This document shows positions 47,675-56,293 of a DNA stretch of 64,000 bases, piece after piece; within the stretch, counting starts at the first letter, position 1, and each line of letters opens with the position of its first letter. The notes under the pieces were generated by a model, which saw nothing but the letters and a program-made list of their open reading frames with translations, was not told the DNA's origin and did no database searches. Location: positions 1-64,000 of the forward strand of contig CAZNPV010000013.1 in NCBI GenBank assembly GCA_964575025.1. Reading direction: 5' to 3'. The position numbers and the translations under genes were made by a program. The DNA is from JABMQB01 sp964575025 (lineage in GTDB: Bacteria > Bacteroidota > Bacteroidia > Bacteroidales > Prolixibacteraceae).

Positions 47675-48919
47675 TTATGGTTTCCGTCCGCCTTTCCCGT
47701 CGGGATATTTTTTTTGTTTGCCTGTGCCTTTGCGCTTGAAATTCCTGCGTTCTGAACTTTTTCTGTCAACGATTTTCCATTCGGGGCTTTCGCCTATTTC
47801 GGAAGGGGTTTTCAGTTTCAGCACTTCTCTTTCAATCAATTGTTCAATGCGATGGAATTTTCCCATATCCTCATCGTTCACGAAGGTCAGGGCCACTCCG
47901 GTAGCATCGGCGCGGGCGGTGCGGCCTACACGGTGTACATAATCCTCGGCATCCTGGGGCACATCAAAATTGATGATCAGGTTGATCTCTTTGATATCGA
48001 TCCCCCGGCTCATTACATCGGTAGCGACCAAAACACGGGTTTTCCGGGATTTAAAATCCAGCAGCACCTCTTCCCGTTTTGCCTGCTCCAGGTCGGAGGA
48101 AATACTGCGCACCACATAATGTTTGTTTTTGAGGTTTTTTTCTATTTCTGCAACTTTCTTTTTGGTAGAGCAGAAGATCAGAATGCTCTTATAATCTTGT
48201 TTGTTGGCGATCAGGTGGTTTATCAGTTTAATCTTATGGGTGGTATAAACCAGATAGGCTGCCTGGAGGACTCCTTCGGCGGGTTTGGCTATGGCAATGT
48301 TGATTTCCACCGGGTCAACCAGGATTTTTTTTGTCAGTTCCCTGATTTTCGGAGCCATGGTGGCGCTGAACATCATGCTTTGCCGTTTTTTGGGGACGAA
48401 TGAAATGATTTTTAGGATATCATCGTAAAATCCGATATCAAGCATCCTGTCGGCTTCGTCCAGAACCAGGTATTCGAGGTTGTCAAATTTTACATATCCC
48501 ATATTCAGGTGTGAGATCAGTTTTCCCGGGGTGGCAACGATAATATCAGCTCCCCGGGTCAGGGCTTTTTTCTGCTGCCCCCAGTCATCGCCGTCGCCTC
48601 CTCCGTAAATAGCAATGGATGTAACATCCAGGGTGTACGACATTCCCTGGACCTGTTGGTCGATTTGAATAGCCAGCTCCCGGGTAGGCACAATAATGAG
48701 GGTACTGGTATAGTGCCTCTTCCGGTTGTGCAGGAATTCCAGAATGGGTAGCAAAAAAGCGGCCGTTTTGCCCGTCCCGGTCTGGGCACATGCTATCAGG
48801 TCCCTCCCTTCCAGAATAACCGGAACAGCCTGCTCCTGTACAGGGGTGGTATTCTGGTATCCCATAAAATCTATGGCATCCAGTATTTCCCTGCTAAAAT
48901 TAAATTCGTTAAATGTCAT
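47675..48919 (-). CDS. DEAD-box RNA helicase
   Basis: A 414-residue ATP-dependent RNA helicase. Motifs in order: Q motif (TTPVQEQAVPVILEG), motif I AQTGTGKT, Ia PTRELAIQ, GG, TPGKL, DEAD (LDEADRMLD), SAT, then in the second domain RGIDI and HRVGRTAR. The tail after about 370 is basic and low in complexity (RRNFKRKGTGKQKKY), typical of RhlE/RhlB-like helicases. Roles in RNA degradation, ribosome assembly or cold adaptation are likely. The gene lies 21 bp after amrS in the same minus-strand run. Confidence 0.93.
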   Translation of the reverse strand: MTFNEFNFSREILDAIDFMGYQNTTPVQEQAVPVILEGRDLIACAQTGTGKTAAFLLPILEFLHNRKRHYTSTLIIVPTRELAIQIDQQVQGMSYTLDVTSIAIYGGGDGDDWGQQKKALTRGADIIVATPGKLISHLNMGYVKFDNLEYLVLDEADRMLDIGFYDDILKIISFVPKKRQSMMFSATMAPKIRELTKKILVDPVEINIAIAKPAEGVLQAAYLVYTTHKIKLINHLIANKQDYKSILIFCSTKKKVAEIEKNLKNKHYVVRSISSDLEQAKREEVLLDFKSRKTRVLVATDVMSRGIDIKEINLIINFDVPQDAEDYVHRVGRTARADATGVALTFVNDEDMGKFHRIEQLIEREVLKLKTPSEIGESPEWKIVDRKSSERRNFKRKGTGKQKKYPDGKGGRKP

Positions 48920-48940
48920 ATACTGAGTTGAATAAAAAAG

Positions 48941-49960
48941 TTATACACGAGAATCATCAATGATTCCGGTTTCCGCACCGCAATTCAGACAGTACGGACC
49001 GTTTAAGTATTTATTTTTATGAATCCGGTACCCCTCTCTTTTTATCAATACTTTTCCGCAACCGGGGCAAAAAGTATCCGACTTGTCAGGGAAAGAAACA
49101 TTGCCTAAAAATACATAGTCCAGAATTCCGGTTGCAATGGTATAAAAATTTTCGAGAGTTGAAACAGGTGTTGGCGGATTTATTTGTTTATAAGCCGGGA
49201 AATAACGTGAAATATGAAGGGGAACCTTGCTGCCCGCTTTTTCTGCAATCCAACGGACCATATTTGTAAATTCTTCCGGATCATCATTTAATCCGGGTAT
49301 AACCAAAAAAGTTACCTCCAGGTGTTTGCCGGCCTGTACAATGGTTTGTATGGTGTCCAGTACCGGCTTTAGTTCTCCTTTTGCCTGTTTCCGGTAAAAA
49401 GTGTTGTTGAAGGCTTTCAGGTCGATATTAAAGGCATCTGTAAAGGGCAGAAGCTTTTTCAGGGGGGCTTCATTGATAAAACCATTGCTTACAACCACGT
49501 TTTTCAGTCCCTGTGAATGAGCTTCCTGGGCGCAGTCTGACATATACTCGTAAAAAGTTATGGGTTCGTTGTAGGTATAGGCAATCCCTATGTTGTTTGG
49601 GAGTGATTGTGCTTCCTCAACGATTTGCTCTGGTGTGATGATTCTTCCGCCTGCTGCTTCTTCAGGAAAGGTTTGCGAGATGGAATCATTCTGGCAAAAG
49701 GGGCACTTGAAATTGCATCCGAAACTGCCTACCGACAAAATTTGTTTCCCGGGGTAAAAATGATACAGTGGTTTTTTTTCAATGGGATCGAAATGGAGGG
49801 CTGAGACCTTGTTATAGACCAGGGTAATCAGTTTCCCGTTTTTATTCACCCGGACTTTGCATAGCCCTCTCTCTCCTTCCCGAATGAGGCAGTTGTGGGG
49901 ACAAAGAGTACACACAACCTTGTTCTGCTCTCTGGATGTGTAAAAAAGTGCTTCCTTCAT
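48941..49960 (-). CDS. amrS: AmmeMemoRadiSam-system radical SAM protein AmrS
   Basis: The 339-residue protein has the radical SAM cluster motif CNFKCPFCQND and the N-terminal Cys-rich piece CTLCPHNCLIREGERGLCKV, both hallmarks of AmrS/PflA-like activases. A rubredoxin-like CPGCG and CLNCG pair at the C-terminus adds further metal sites. AmrS is usually found with AmmeMemoRadiSam proteins A and B, which are not in this window. The enzyme's substrate is not known. It precedes the helicase gene by 21 bp and follows the MaoC-like gene by 36 bp. Confidence 0.9.
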   Translation of the reverse strand: MKEALFYTSREQNKVVCTLCPHNCLIREGERGLCKVRVNKNGKLITLVYNKVSALHFDPIEKKPLYHFYPGKQILSVGSFGCNFKCPFCQNDSISQTFPEEAAGGRIITPEQIVEEAQSLPNNIGIAYTYNEPITFYEYMSDCAQEAHSQGLKNVVVSNGFINEAPLKKLLPFTDAFNIDLKAFNNTFYRKQAKGELKPVLDTIQTIVQAGKHLEVTFLVIPGLNDDPEEFTNMVRWIAEKAGSKVPLHISRYFPAYKQINPPTPVSTLENFYTIATGILDYVFLGNVSFPDKSDTFCPGCGKVLIKREGYRIHKNKYLNGPYCLNCGAETGIIDDSRV

Positions 49961-49996
49961 ACCTGTAACTAATTTTTCTCTTGATCTGTCTCCCCG

Positions 49997-50464
49997 TTAT
50001 TTCCTGAAATGGTACAGAAAGGTTACCAGCGTTTCGTAGGCAGGTTTTTCATTTCCTTTGATTTCCGTAATAATTTTCATTTGGGCGCGGGTGATTCCCC
50101 GGAGGTTCTTTATCTCGTTCAGCCATACTCTTGCCCTGATTTCACTGTTTACTATTACGGGCTGGTTGAATTTTAGTTTGTCGATGCCGTAATTTACCAG
50201 CATTTTATAGTTGCGCACTTCCACAATTTCGTTCCAGAACCAGGGCAGCAGAGAAAGGGTTAAATAACCGTGTGCAATGGTTTTCTTAAAAGGGGATTCT
50301 TTTTTTGCCCTTTCCGGATCGGTATGAATCCATTGAAAATCATGCGTAGCCTCAGCGAATTTGTTGATCTGTTCCTGAGTGATCTTCAGATAGTCAGACG
50401 CTCCGATCTCTTTTCCTAAAAACTTTTCAAATTCTTCGTGGCTTTCAATAATTACTTTTTTCAT
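49997..50464 (-). CDS. MaoC-like (R)-specific enoyl-CoA hydratase
   Basis: A 155-residue hot-dog-fold protein. It has the MaoC/NodN pattern with the hydratase-2 motif: FAEATHDFQWIHTDPERAK, then FKKTIAHGYLTLSLLP. Asp and His of the D-x-x-x-x-H segment are kept. Members hydrate trans-2-enoyl-CoA or act in fatty-acid or PHA metabolism. The product is cytoplasmic. It is the first gene of the minus-strand run towards gmk. Its promoter is not obvious in the 440 bp upstream. Confidence 0.88.
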   Translation of the reverse strand: MKKVIIESHEEFEKFLGKEIGASDYLKITQEQINKFAEATHDFQWIHTDPERAKKESPFKKTIAHGYLTLSLLPWFWNEIVEVRNYKMLVNYGIDKLKFNQPVIVNSEIRARVWLNEIKNLRGITRAQMKIITEIKGNEKPAYETLVTFLYHFRK

Positions 50465-50505
50465 CTGATTAAAATTATCTATGGTTTAAAGGTATCAAAT
50501 GCCTG

Positions 50506-50589
50506 CCTGTTCGGCTTTGCTCTGCTGACTGCGCTTTCGCGTAGCCGTTACGGCAGAGCAGGGAGCTATGCGAAAGCGATGCAGACAGG
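50506..50589. repeat. Dispersed palindromic repeat, long copy
   Basis: The ends CCTGTTCGGCTTTGC and AGCTATGCGAAAGCGATGCA with final GACAGG match, in inverted orientation, the repeat at 11210-11258. The middle here is about 35 bases longer and carries its own hairpin pieces (CTCTGCTG... and CAGAGCAG). Confidence 0.75.
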
Positions 50590-50853
50590 GAACTTCCATT
50601 GTTATAATCATTATTGTTTATGGCATGATTTGTTATGGTCGTTTCATTCGTCTAAATTAATAATTTTTTTATGGTGATTCATATCTGCGTATCAGCAGAT
50701 CTTTCTCCAAAAAAGCAGGCAGGTAACCCCTCCTGTACCGATCCATTGTCCCGGTATTCTTCGCGAGGAGGTCGTTTTATCGGATTATGATTGTCTGTTG
50801 GTAAGGAACGGGGAGCTATTCCTGTACGATCTGAATTTCAGAAAAAACAAAAC

Positions 50854-50885
50854 AAAACAAAAAAGGGCGTCTTACGGACGCCCTT
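50854..50885 (-). terminator. Intrinsic terminator of the Cys-rich protein gene
   Basis: On the minus strand AAGGGCGTC (from 50885) pairs with GACGCCCTT through 9 bp and is followed by TTTTTGTTTTGTTTTG, a good T-rich tail. Confidence 0.85.
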
Positions 50886-50907
50886 ATATACGATTGGTTT
50901 AAAATTT

Positions 50908-51261
50908 TTATTTCTCTTCTCCCTCTTTTTTCTCTGAGCTGCAACAGCTTGTGGCAGAGGTTTCCGTTTTTTCTTTATGGGTTTCGCTGCAGCTTTCGGT
51001 CCCGCAACCTGCACAACCTGCACAACCTGCACAACCTGTACTTTTTTCTACTGTGGCTTTCTTGGTTGTTGTTTTTGTTTTTTTCTCCTTTTTTTCCTTT
51101 TTCTCCTTCTCTTCCTTCTCTTCCGATATCGTTGTGTTGGTTACCGAATCATTGGTAACCATAACGTTCGCTTTTTCACTACTCAGGTCACTCGTACCTG
51201 CATGGGTGCCTGATATGCCAAAGGCAATAATCAATGCTGCAATCAATACAATTTGTTTCAT
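50908..51261 (-). CDS. Small secreted Lys/Glu-rich, Cys-rich protein
   Basis: The 117-residue protein has a signal peptide (AFGISGTHAG). The central part is a charged stretch of EKEEKEKKEKK type. The end holds nine Cys, as CAGCAGCAGCGTESC, then SCCSSE. The triple GCA repeat comes from a 9-bp DNA repeat (TGCACAACC on the plus strand). I do not recognise the family. Cys-rich, low-complexity periplasmic proteins of this sort could bind metal or thiols. No maturation enzyme adjoins it, so a modified-peptide role is only speculative. It is monocistronic with a clear terminator. Confidence 0.65.
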   Translation of the reverse strand: MKQIVLIAALIIAFGISGTHAGTSDLSSEKANVMVTNDSVTNTTISEEKEEKEKKEKKEKKTKTTTKKATVEKSTGCAGCAGCAGCGTESCSETHKEKTETSATSCCSSEKKEGEEK

Positions 51262-51396
51262 GATGTTACATTTTTTGTTGTTTCAGAATAAAATTTATTG
51301 AACTGTGAATTACAAAAATAACCATACGGAAAGTTAATATCCGTTAAAGCGTTGTTAAGACGATGTTAAAAAAGTGGTTTAAGGTATTTAAATCGT

Positions 51397-51404
51397 TATT
51401 TTTG
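51397..51404 (+). promoter_or_regulatory. Possible -7 element before the histidine kinase gene
   Basis: TATTTTTG fits the TAnnTTTG pattern about 98 bases before the start codon. No clear -33 box is visible. Confidence 0.35.
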
Positions 51405-51502
51405 AAACACGCTGCTGTATAAAAGCTGAGTGTTCAGAATGTCTGGTTTATGATGGGGCGGAGCGAGTTATCCCGAATACGGGAATACCGATAAAATAAA
51501 CA

Positions 51503-52777
51503 ATGATAATCAGTATGAAAGACGGGATTAGAAAATATGGTCTGATACTTACCCTGGTATTCATATTTGGCTTGTTGTTTATACAGGTACGATGGATTAT
51601 CCATTCCATCCGCTTTCAGGAGAAGGTATTTCAGAAAACTGTTACCCTTGCATTGAATCAGACCATTTCCAATTTAACCTCTGACAAACGCGTATGTTCA
51701 GCCATGAAGCAATGTATTCTGTACGATACAATACAGATTGAAGAGCAACTGACATCCGCCGGTGTATGGGAGAATATTCAGGAAGCAATTGATGAAGAAC
51801 TGAATGCCTACGACATTAATCTGAAATACAATCTGTACATTGTTAAGAAGGGGACGGATTCCTTAAAAACAAAAGAGAAAGAGATCAGAAAAGGGATCTA
51901 TTATTCGCAATGTTTGCAGGATATTATTCAATCCACCGATTATGAACTGGTAGTCAGGTTTCCGGGTCATTCAGGATTTCTGCTGGACAAGACAGGGTTG
52001 ATGTTTGTATCTTCTGTAGTACTGATCCTGTTGATCATTATATCGTTCGGATTTATCTATCGTTTGTATCACAAGGAATTGCGCCTTGCTGAAAACACAA
52101 GGGAACTTATTAATAACATCAACCACGAATTTAAAACCCCCCTATCGTCTATTGCTTTGGCATCCAATATGATACGAAAAAAGAGGTTTGATTCCGATGC
52201 AAAACTTCAGGAATATGCCACACTGATTTCCAGGGAGAATAAAAAACTGCAGCATCAGGTTGAAAGCCTTCTCCATCTGACAGCCATCGAACAGGATGGA
52301 TTTGAGTACAATAAAGAAAAAACAGATATTTATCCTGTGATCAGGGAGGCACTTGATACCACCCGGATTTTTTTACAGGATAAGGGTGGATCCCTGGACA
52401 CTTCATTCGAAGCTTCAGAATCAGTCTTCTGGATGGATAAACACCATATGGCAGGAGCCATTTTGAACCTCCTTTCAAATGCCGTCACGTATTCGCCGGA
52501 TAATCCCCGAATTCAGATTCGTACCAAAAATGCAAAGAACCGGTTCATCCTTGAAGTGCAGGATCAGGGGATAGGAATTCCTGCCCGGTATATGAAGTAT
52601 ATCTTTCAGAAATATTACCGGGTTCCAAGCGGGAACATACATAATATCAAAGGATTTGGCATCGGATTATCCTATGTAAAAGCTGTGGTGGAAGCCCATA
52701 GCGGGGAAGTCCGGGTAGAGAGTGTGCCCGGTAAAGGAAGCACTTTTATTCTCATTTTTCCGATAACAAATGGTTGA
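51503..52777 (+). CDS. Membrane sensor histidine kinase
   Basis: A 424-residue kinase with two membrane helices (about 12-32 and 170-195) enclosing a periplasmic sensor of about 135 residues. The kinase core has NINHEFKTPLSSI (the H box), NLLSNAVTYS, DQGIGIP and GFGIGLSYVKAVVEAHSG. The sensor is not a recognised domain; it contains three Cys. The response regulator gene overlaps its end by 8 bp, so they form a classical pair. The signal is unknown. ATG at 51515 is an alternative start. Confidence 0.92.
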   Translation: MIISMKDGIRKYGLILTLVFIFGLLFIQVRWIIHSIRFQEKVFQKTVTLALNQTISNLTSDKRVCSAMKQCILYDTIQIEEQLTSAGVWENIQEAIDEELNAYDINLKYNLYIVKKGTDSLKTKEKEIRKGIYYSQCLQDIIQSTDYELVVRFPGHSGFLLDKTGLMFVSSVVLILLIIISFGFIYRLYHKELRLAENTRELINNINHEFKTPLSSIALASNMIRKKRFDSDAKLQEYATLISRENKKLQHQVESLLHLTAIEQDGFEYNKEKTDIYPVIREALDTTRIFLQDKGGSLDTSFEASESVFWMDKHHMAGAILNLLSNAVTYSPDNPRIQIRTKNAKNRFILEVQDQGIGIPARYMKYIFQKYYRVPSGNIHNIKGFGIGLSYVKAVVEAHSGEVRVESVPGKGSTFILIFPITNG

Positions 52778-53465
52778 CAGAAAGTTGAATATATTGTTGG
52801 TTGAAGATGATTTGAACCTTGGCTTTTTACTGGTTGAGTTCCTGGAAAGCCAGGGAATGCAGGTAAAATTATACCGTGACGGGAAATCAGGTCTTGCCGG
52901 TTTTACCAGTGGAAATTTTAATTTCTGTATCCTGGATATCATGTTGCCTGTACTGGATGGATTCAGCCTGGCCAGGAAGATCAAAACCGTTGAACCCAAC
53001 ATACCGGTTATTTTTCTTACAGCAAAAGCTCTCAAGGAGGATAAGATGAAAGGATACCTTATCGGTGCCGATGATTATATAACAAAACCGTTTGATGAGG
53101 ATGAACTGTTGTGTAAAATAAAGGCTATTTCAAACCGGATTGATTTTTTACGGAAAAATAGCGATTCGGTGTTCAAGGTCGGGAATTATGCATTCGATTA
53201 CCGCAACCAGGCCCTGGAGATGAACGGGAATATAAAAAGACTGACGAAACGGGAGGCAGAAATCCTGCGTATTTTATGTCTTTCAAAAAACAATATCGTC
53301 AGGCGGGATCAAATTCTGGTTTCTGTGTGGGGAGAAAACGATTATTTTTCAGGAAGGAGCCTGGATGTGTTTATTTCAAAGCTCAGGAAATATTTTTCCG
53401 GCAATCCGCATGTAAAGATTGAAAATGTCCCTACCGTAGGATTTATATTATCCTGTCCGGAATAA
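52770..53465 (+). CDS. OmpR/PhoB-family response regulator
   Basis: A 231-residue transcription factor. The receiver has the acidic pair EDD at the start, Asp56 in ILDIMLP as phosphorylation site, and TAKA and KPF motifs. The C-terminal winged helix (about 125-228) shows LTKREAEILRILC and RSLDVFISKLRKYF. It probably acts with the kinase it overlaps. Its targets cannot be told from this window. Confidence 0.93.
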   Translation: MVDRKLNILLVEDDLNLGFLLVEFLESQGMQVKLYRDGKSGLAGFTSGNFNFCILDIMLPVLDGFSLARKIKTVEPNIPVIFLTAKALKEDKMKGYLIGADDYITKPFDEDELLCKIKAISNRIDFLRKNSDSVFKVGNYAFDYRNQALEMNGNIKRLTKREAEILRILCLSKNNIVRRDQILVSVWGENDYFSGRSLDVFISKLRKYFSGNPHVKIENVPTVGFILSCPE

Positions 53466-53644
53466 AAAACGTATTTTTGATTCATCTGCTTTCCCATGCT
53501 TGTCCTCCTTTCCTTCCCAGAGGTTGAACCGGTTATTCAGCCCGTTGGGTTGTCAGCCCTTCCTTTAGTGAGTGGATTTGCAGGCAGGTTGCCGCCCCGG
53601 AAGGGTTTTTTTGTACCATGCTGGGGATTCAGGACAGGAATAGT

Positions 53645-54820
53645 TCAGAAATGTTGCTGTATATATTTTAAAGCAGAACGGATATCGAGATTGCTGCTTG
53701 CAGGACCGGTTCGTACATAAAAGGCCTCATCATATCCTTTCCGGTTTAGGAATACCGGTCTGGAAGCCTTCAGGCAATGCACCCGGCAAACGGTTTTGTT
53801 GCCGATTGGTTGATGGGATGTTTTTACCCATTCGACCACCTCCTGTCCGAGGCTTGTTTTAATAAGCGACCAGAGATGGAGAAAAAATTTATCGGTATTG
53901 ATAAACTGATCTGTTTCGATGCCTTCGATGCTTCCGTCATCGCGGACGCCAATAAGCAGATCTCCGCCTTCGCTGTTCAGAAAAGCACAAATGGTCTTTA
54001 GCGAAGCATATTCGATGTCCGGATTTTTTTTTGATTGGCGAAGATCCCACCGCAGGGTGCTTTTAAATTCTGCCTGGTCGTTTTCGCCTTTGTAAATAAT
54101 TTCCTCAATGACCGAAACCGAGTGGCTGTTTTTACAAAGCGTGATGAAATCCAGGGAAATGACGGCTTTATGAACCAGGGATTGTTGCATGATAAAGAGC
54201 CCATCCCGGAACTTTAAGGCTTCCAGGATTCCGGGATCTTTATTTTTTAGCCGGAGAATAAGCAAAGAAGCAGCAAATTCAGTTACAGAAAGATAGTGGG
54301 TAAGCAACAAAAGATGCGGGATTAGTCCGGGCCCTTCTTCGGTAATAAGAAGATGCAGAACTACCAGTTGTTCAACGGGTAACTTCAGAATAACCGATTT
54401 AATAAAATCCCGTTTTGTCTGATGGTCTTTTTGGTGTAAACGAAAAGCGGAGAATGCTGATGCAACGGAAAAGGCATTCATGAAAACAAAATCGGAGAGG
54501 GAAGGGGCATATTCCATCCACTCCTGCAGGTCAGGGTCATTGCCGGTTGTAAGGATTGAAAAGGTAAGATCGTTTTCCAGTAATTCATCCATCCGGTCAT
54601 CCGGGAACAGGGTTTCGTCTCCTGCATCATTCAGTTTATTCAGCAGGGTTAAAGGGGAGAATTTTTCTCCGGGATGGTTGATTTCATGGGTAATAGCCAA
54701 CCGAAGAAGCCGTGCATTGGTATGTGAAATAACCTTTCCTTTGTCTGTCAACAAAGGTTTCTCATTTTCATACAGGACAAAATCTTCATCCCGCATTACA
54801 ATATCCAAATTACCTGCCAT
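53645..54820 (-). CDS. AlbA_2/Schlafen-type ATP-binding domain protein
   Basis: A 391-residue protein. The last third (about 238-365) is an AlbA_2/Schlafen-like domain with AEFKSTLRWDLRQSK, ICAFLNSEGGDLLIGVRDDGS and FYVRTGPASS. The first 230 residues are mostly helical and not recognised. No signal peptide is present. Such domains bind nucleic acid or NTP and often sit in regulators, stress or defence proteins. It lies alone between convergent and divergent neighbours. The function is unknown. Confidence 0.75.
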   Translation of the reverse strand: MAGNLDIVMRDEDFVLYENEKPLLTDKGKVISHTNARLLRLAITHEINHPGEKFSPLTLLNKLNDAGDETLFPDDRMDELLENDLTFSILTTGNDPDLQEWMEYAPSLSDFVFMNAFSVASAFSAFRLHQKDHQTKRDFIKSVILKLPVEQLVVLHLLITEEGPGLIPHLLLLTHYLSVTEFAASLLILRLKNKDPGILEALKFRDGLFIMQQSLVHKAVISLDFITLCKNSHSVSVIEEIIYKGENDQAEFKSTLRWDLRQSKKNPDIEYASLKTICAFLNSEGGDLLIGVRDDGSIEGIETDQFINTDKFFLHLWSLIKTSLGQEVVEWVKTSHQPIGNKTVCRVHCLKASRPVFLNRKGYDEAFYVRTGPASSNLDIRSALKYIQQHF

Positions 54821-54930
54821 ATAATCAATCTGTTTCTAAATAAGCAATGCCACGAAATTAATGGATTCAAAGAAAAAAAAGCATAATTTTCAGAGAACTT
54901 TTTTGCTAACACCGGGATCCTTATTTTTTT

Positions 54931-54938
54931 TATATTTG
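54931..54938 (+). promoter_or_regulatory. Probable -7 element of the C1 peptidase gene
   Basis: TATATTTG lies 59 bases before the start codon. A TTTGC at 54902-54906 is upstream, but at a longer spacing than usual. Confidence 0.45.
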
Positions 54939-54997
54939 GGGCTTATTCCAAAGCCTGCTTTGGAAATTTATACCTGTCATATTAAAAGATTATATCT

Positions 54998-56176
54998 ATG
55001 AAAATTTTATACCGCGTATTTATCCCCTTACTGGTTGTTGCTGTATTTTATCAGGTGAGCGCCGCGAAAGGAGGCCCGGAAGATGTACCGGGGACCGGCC
55101 TTATTCTTGAAGAGATTCATGTTTTACCCAACACGCCTGTGAAAAATCAGGCCAGTACAAGTACCTGCTGGGCCTTTTCAGCCCTTTCCTTTTTTGAATC
55201 CGAATTGTTAAGGCAGGGAAAAAAGGATATCGATCTTTCCGAGATGTTTGTGGTATGGCATACCTATGCGGAAAAAGCCCGAAAATATGTCCGGTTGCAT
55301 GGAAATATCAATTTTTCGGGAGGAGGCGCTTTTCATGACGTAACCCATATGATCCGCAGGTATGGGATTGTTCCGGAGTCGGCATACGACGGCCTCAGTT
55401 ATGGTGAAACAAAGCATATGCATGGAGAAATGGACCGGGTATTAAAAAGCTATATAGAGGGTGTGGTTACAAACCGGAACGGTACTTTATCGGCTGCCTG
55501 GGATGATGGATTTGAAGCCATCCTTGACAGTTACCTGGGAGAAATACCCGGAACCTTTACTTTTGAAGGGGTAGAATATACTCCGGTACGATTTGCCCGA
55601 GAATATGTAGGCCTCGACATGGATGATTATGTGGAGATTACTTCGTTTACCCACCACCCCTTTTATTCCCGGTTTATCCTGGAAGTTCCGGATAACTGGT
55701 CGTGGGATGATGTATACAATGTTCCGTTACATGAAATGCAGGAGATTATTGATCATTCACTGGCAAGCGGATATACGGTAGCCTGGGCTTCGGATATCAG
55801 CGAAAAGGGATTCTTGACAAGCAAATCCGGACTGGCACAGGTGAATGAACAGGAGGTGAATGTGGAAATTGATAAGGACAATGTCAAAACGATGATACTA
55901 CCGGACTCATTTCAGGAAGCAGAGATTACCCAGGAAATGAGGCAGGCTGACTTTGATAATTACCAGACAACAGACGACCATGGAATGCATATTGTCGGAA
56001 TAGCAAACGATCAGGTGGGGAATGCCTATTATAAAATTAAAAATTCCTGGGGCGAGTATAATCAATTCGGCGGGTTTTTTTACGCAACCACAGCGTATAT
56101 ACGTTATAAAACGACCTGTATTATGGTACACCGGGATGCAATTCCAAAACATATCAGGCGAAAATTAAACCTTTAG
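54998..56176 (+). CDS. Secreted C1-family cysteine peptidase (aminopeptidase C/bleomycin hydrolase-like)
   Basis: The 392-residue enzyme has a signal peptide (ending VSAAKG). The active-site triad is complete: Cys57 in STCWAF, His331 in HGMHIVG, Asn349 in IKNSWGE, with Gln51 as oxyanion residue. The spacing between Cys and His, and the C-terminal extension, resemble the PepC/bleomycin-hydrolase branch of C1. Those are often cytoplasmic, so the signal peptide here suggests a periplasmic or exported form. The terminal residues, RRKLNL, differ from those of the typical aminopeptidases. It is transcribed alone. Confidence 0.9.
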   Translation: MKILYRVFIPLLVVAVFYQVSAAKGGPEDVPGTGLILEEIHVLPNTPVKNQASTSTCWAFSALSFFESELLRQGKKDIDLSEMFVVWHTYAEKARKYVRLHGNINFSGGGAFHDVTHMIRRYGIVPESAYDGLSYGETKHMHGEMDRVLKSYIEGVVTNRNGTLSAAWDDGFEAILDSYLGEIPGTFTFEGVEYTPVRFAREYVGLDMDDYVEITSFTHHPFYSRFILEVPDNWSWDDVYNVPLHEMQEIIDHSLASGYTVAWASDISEKGFLTSKSGLAQVNEQEVNVEIDKDNVKTMILPDSFQEAEITQEMRQADFDNYQTTDDHGMHIVGIANDQVGNAYYKIKNSWGEYNQFGGFFYATTAYIRYKTTCIMVHRDAIPKHIRRKLNL

Positions 56177-56230
56177 CCCGGGTTCTTCATACTTTTTTGT
56201 ATTTATGAAGCATTCAGGTTTAAGATTAAG

Positions 56231-56253
56231 CCTCGCAACAGCGGGGTTTTTTT
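56231..56253 (+). terminator. Intrinsic terminator after the peptidase gene
   Basis: CCTCGC pairs with GCGGGG (one G-U) around AACA and is followed by seven T. A weaker hairpin CTTCATA/TATGAAG precedes it at about 56188-56208. Confidence 0.8.
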
Positions 56254-56254
56254 A

Positions 56255-56262
56255 TATCTTTG
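56255..56262 (+). promoter_or_regulatory. Probable -7 element of the barrel-like protein gene
   Basis: TATCTTTG directly follows the preceding terminator. Transcription would start near 56269, which excludes the ORF start at 56264 and supports ATG 56294. Confidence 0.45.
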
Positions 56263-56293
56263 GATGATTTGTTCCGATGTTGAATCAAAACCT

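Larger units (their letters stand above)
50465..50907. other. Gene-free region with dispersed repeat and terminator
   Basis: No credible gene is seen in these 443 bp. They contain the long copy of the dispersed repeat (50506-50589), sequence of unknown role to about 50840 and the terminator at 50854-50885. Confidence 0.55.

Noticed and set aside
50908..51261. Ribosomally made, radical-SAM-modified peptide precursor
   Set aside because: No adjacent maturase or transporter; the radical SAM gene nearby is an AmrS with its own conserved role, and a MaoC gene lies between.
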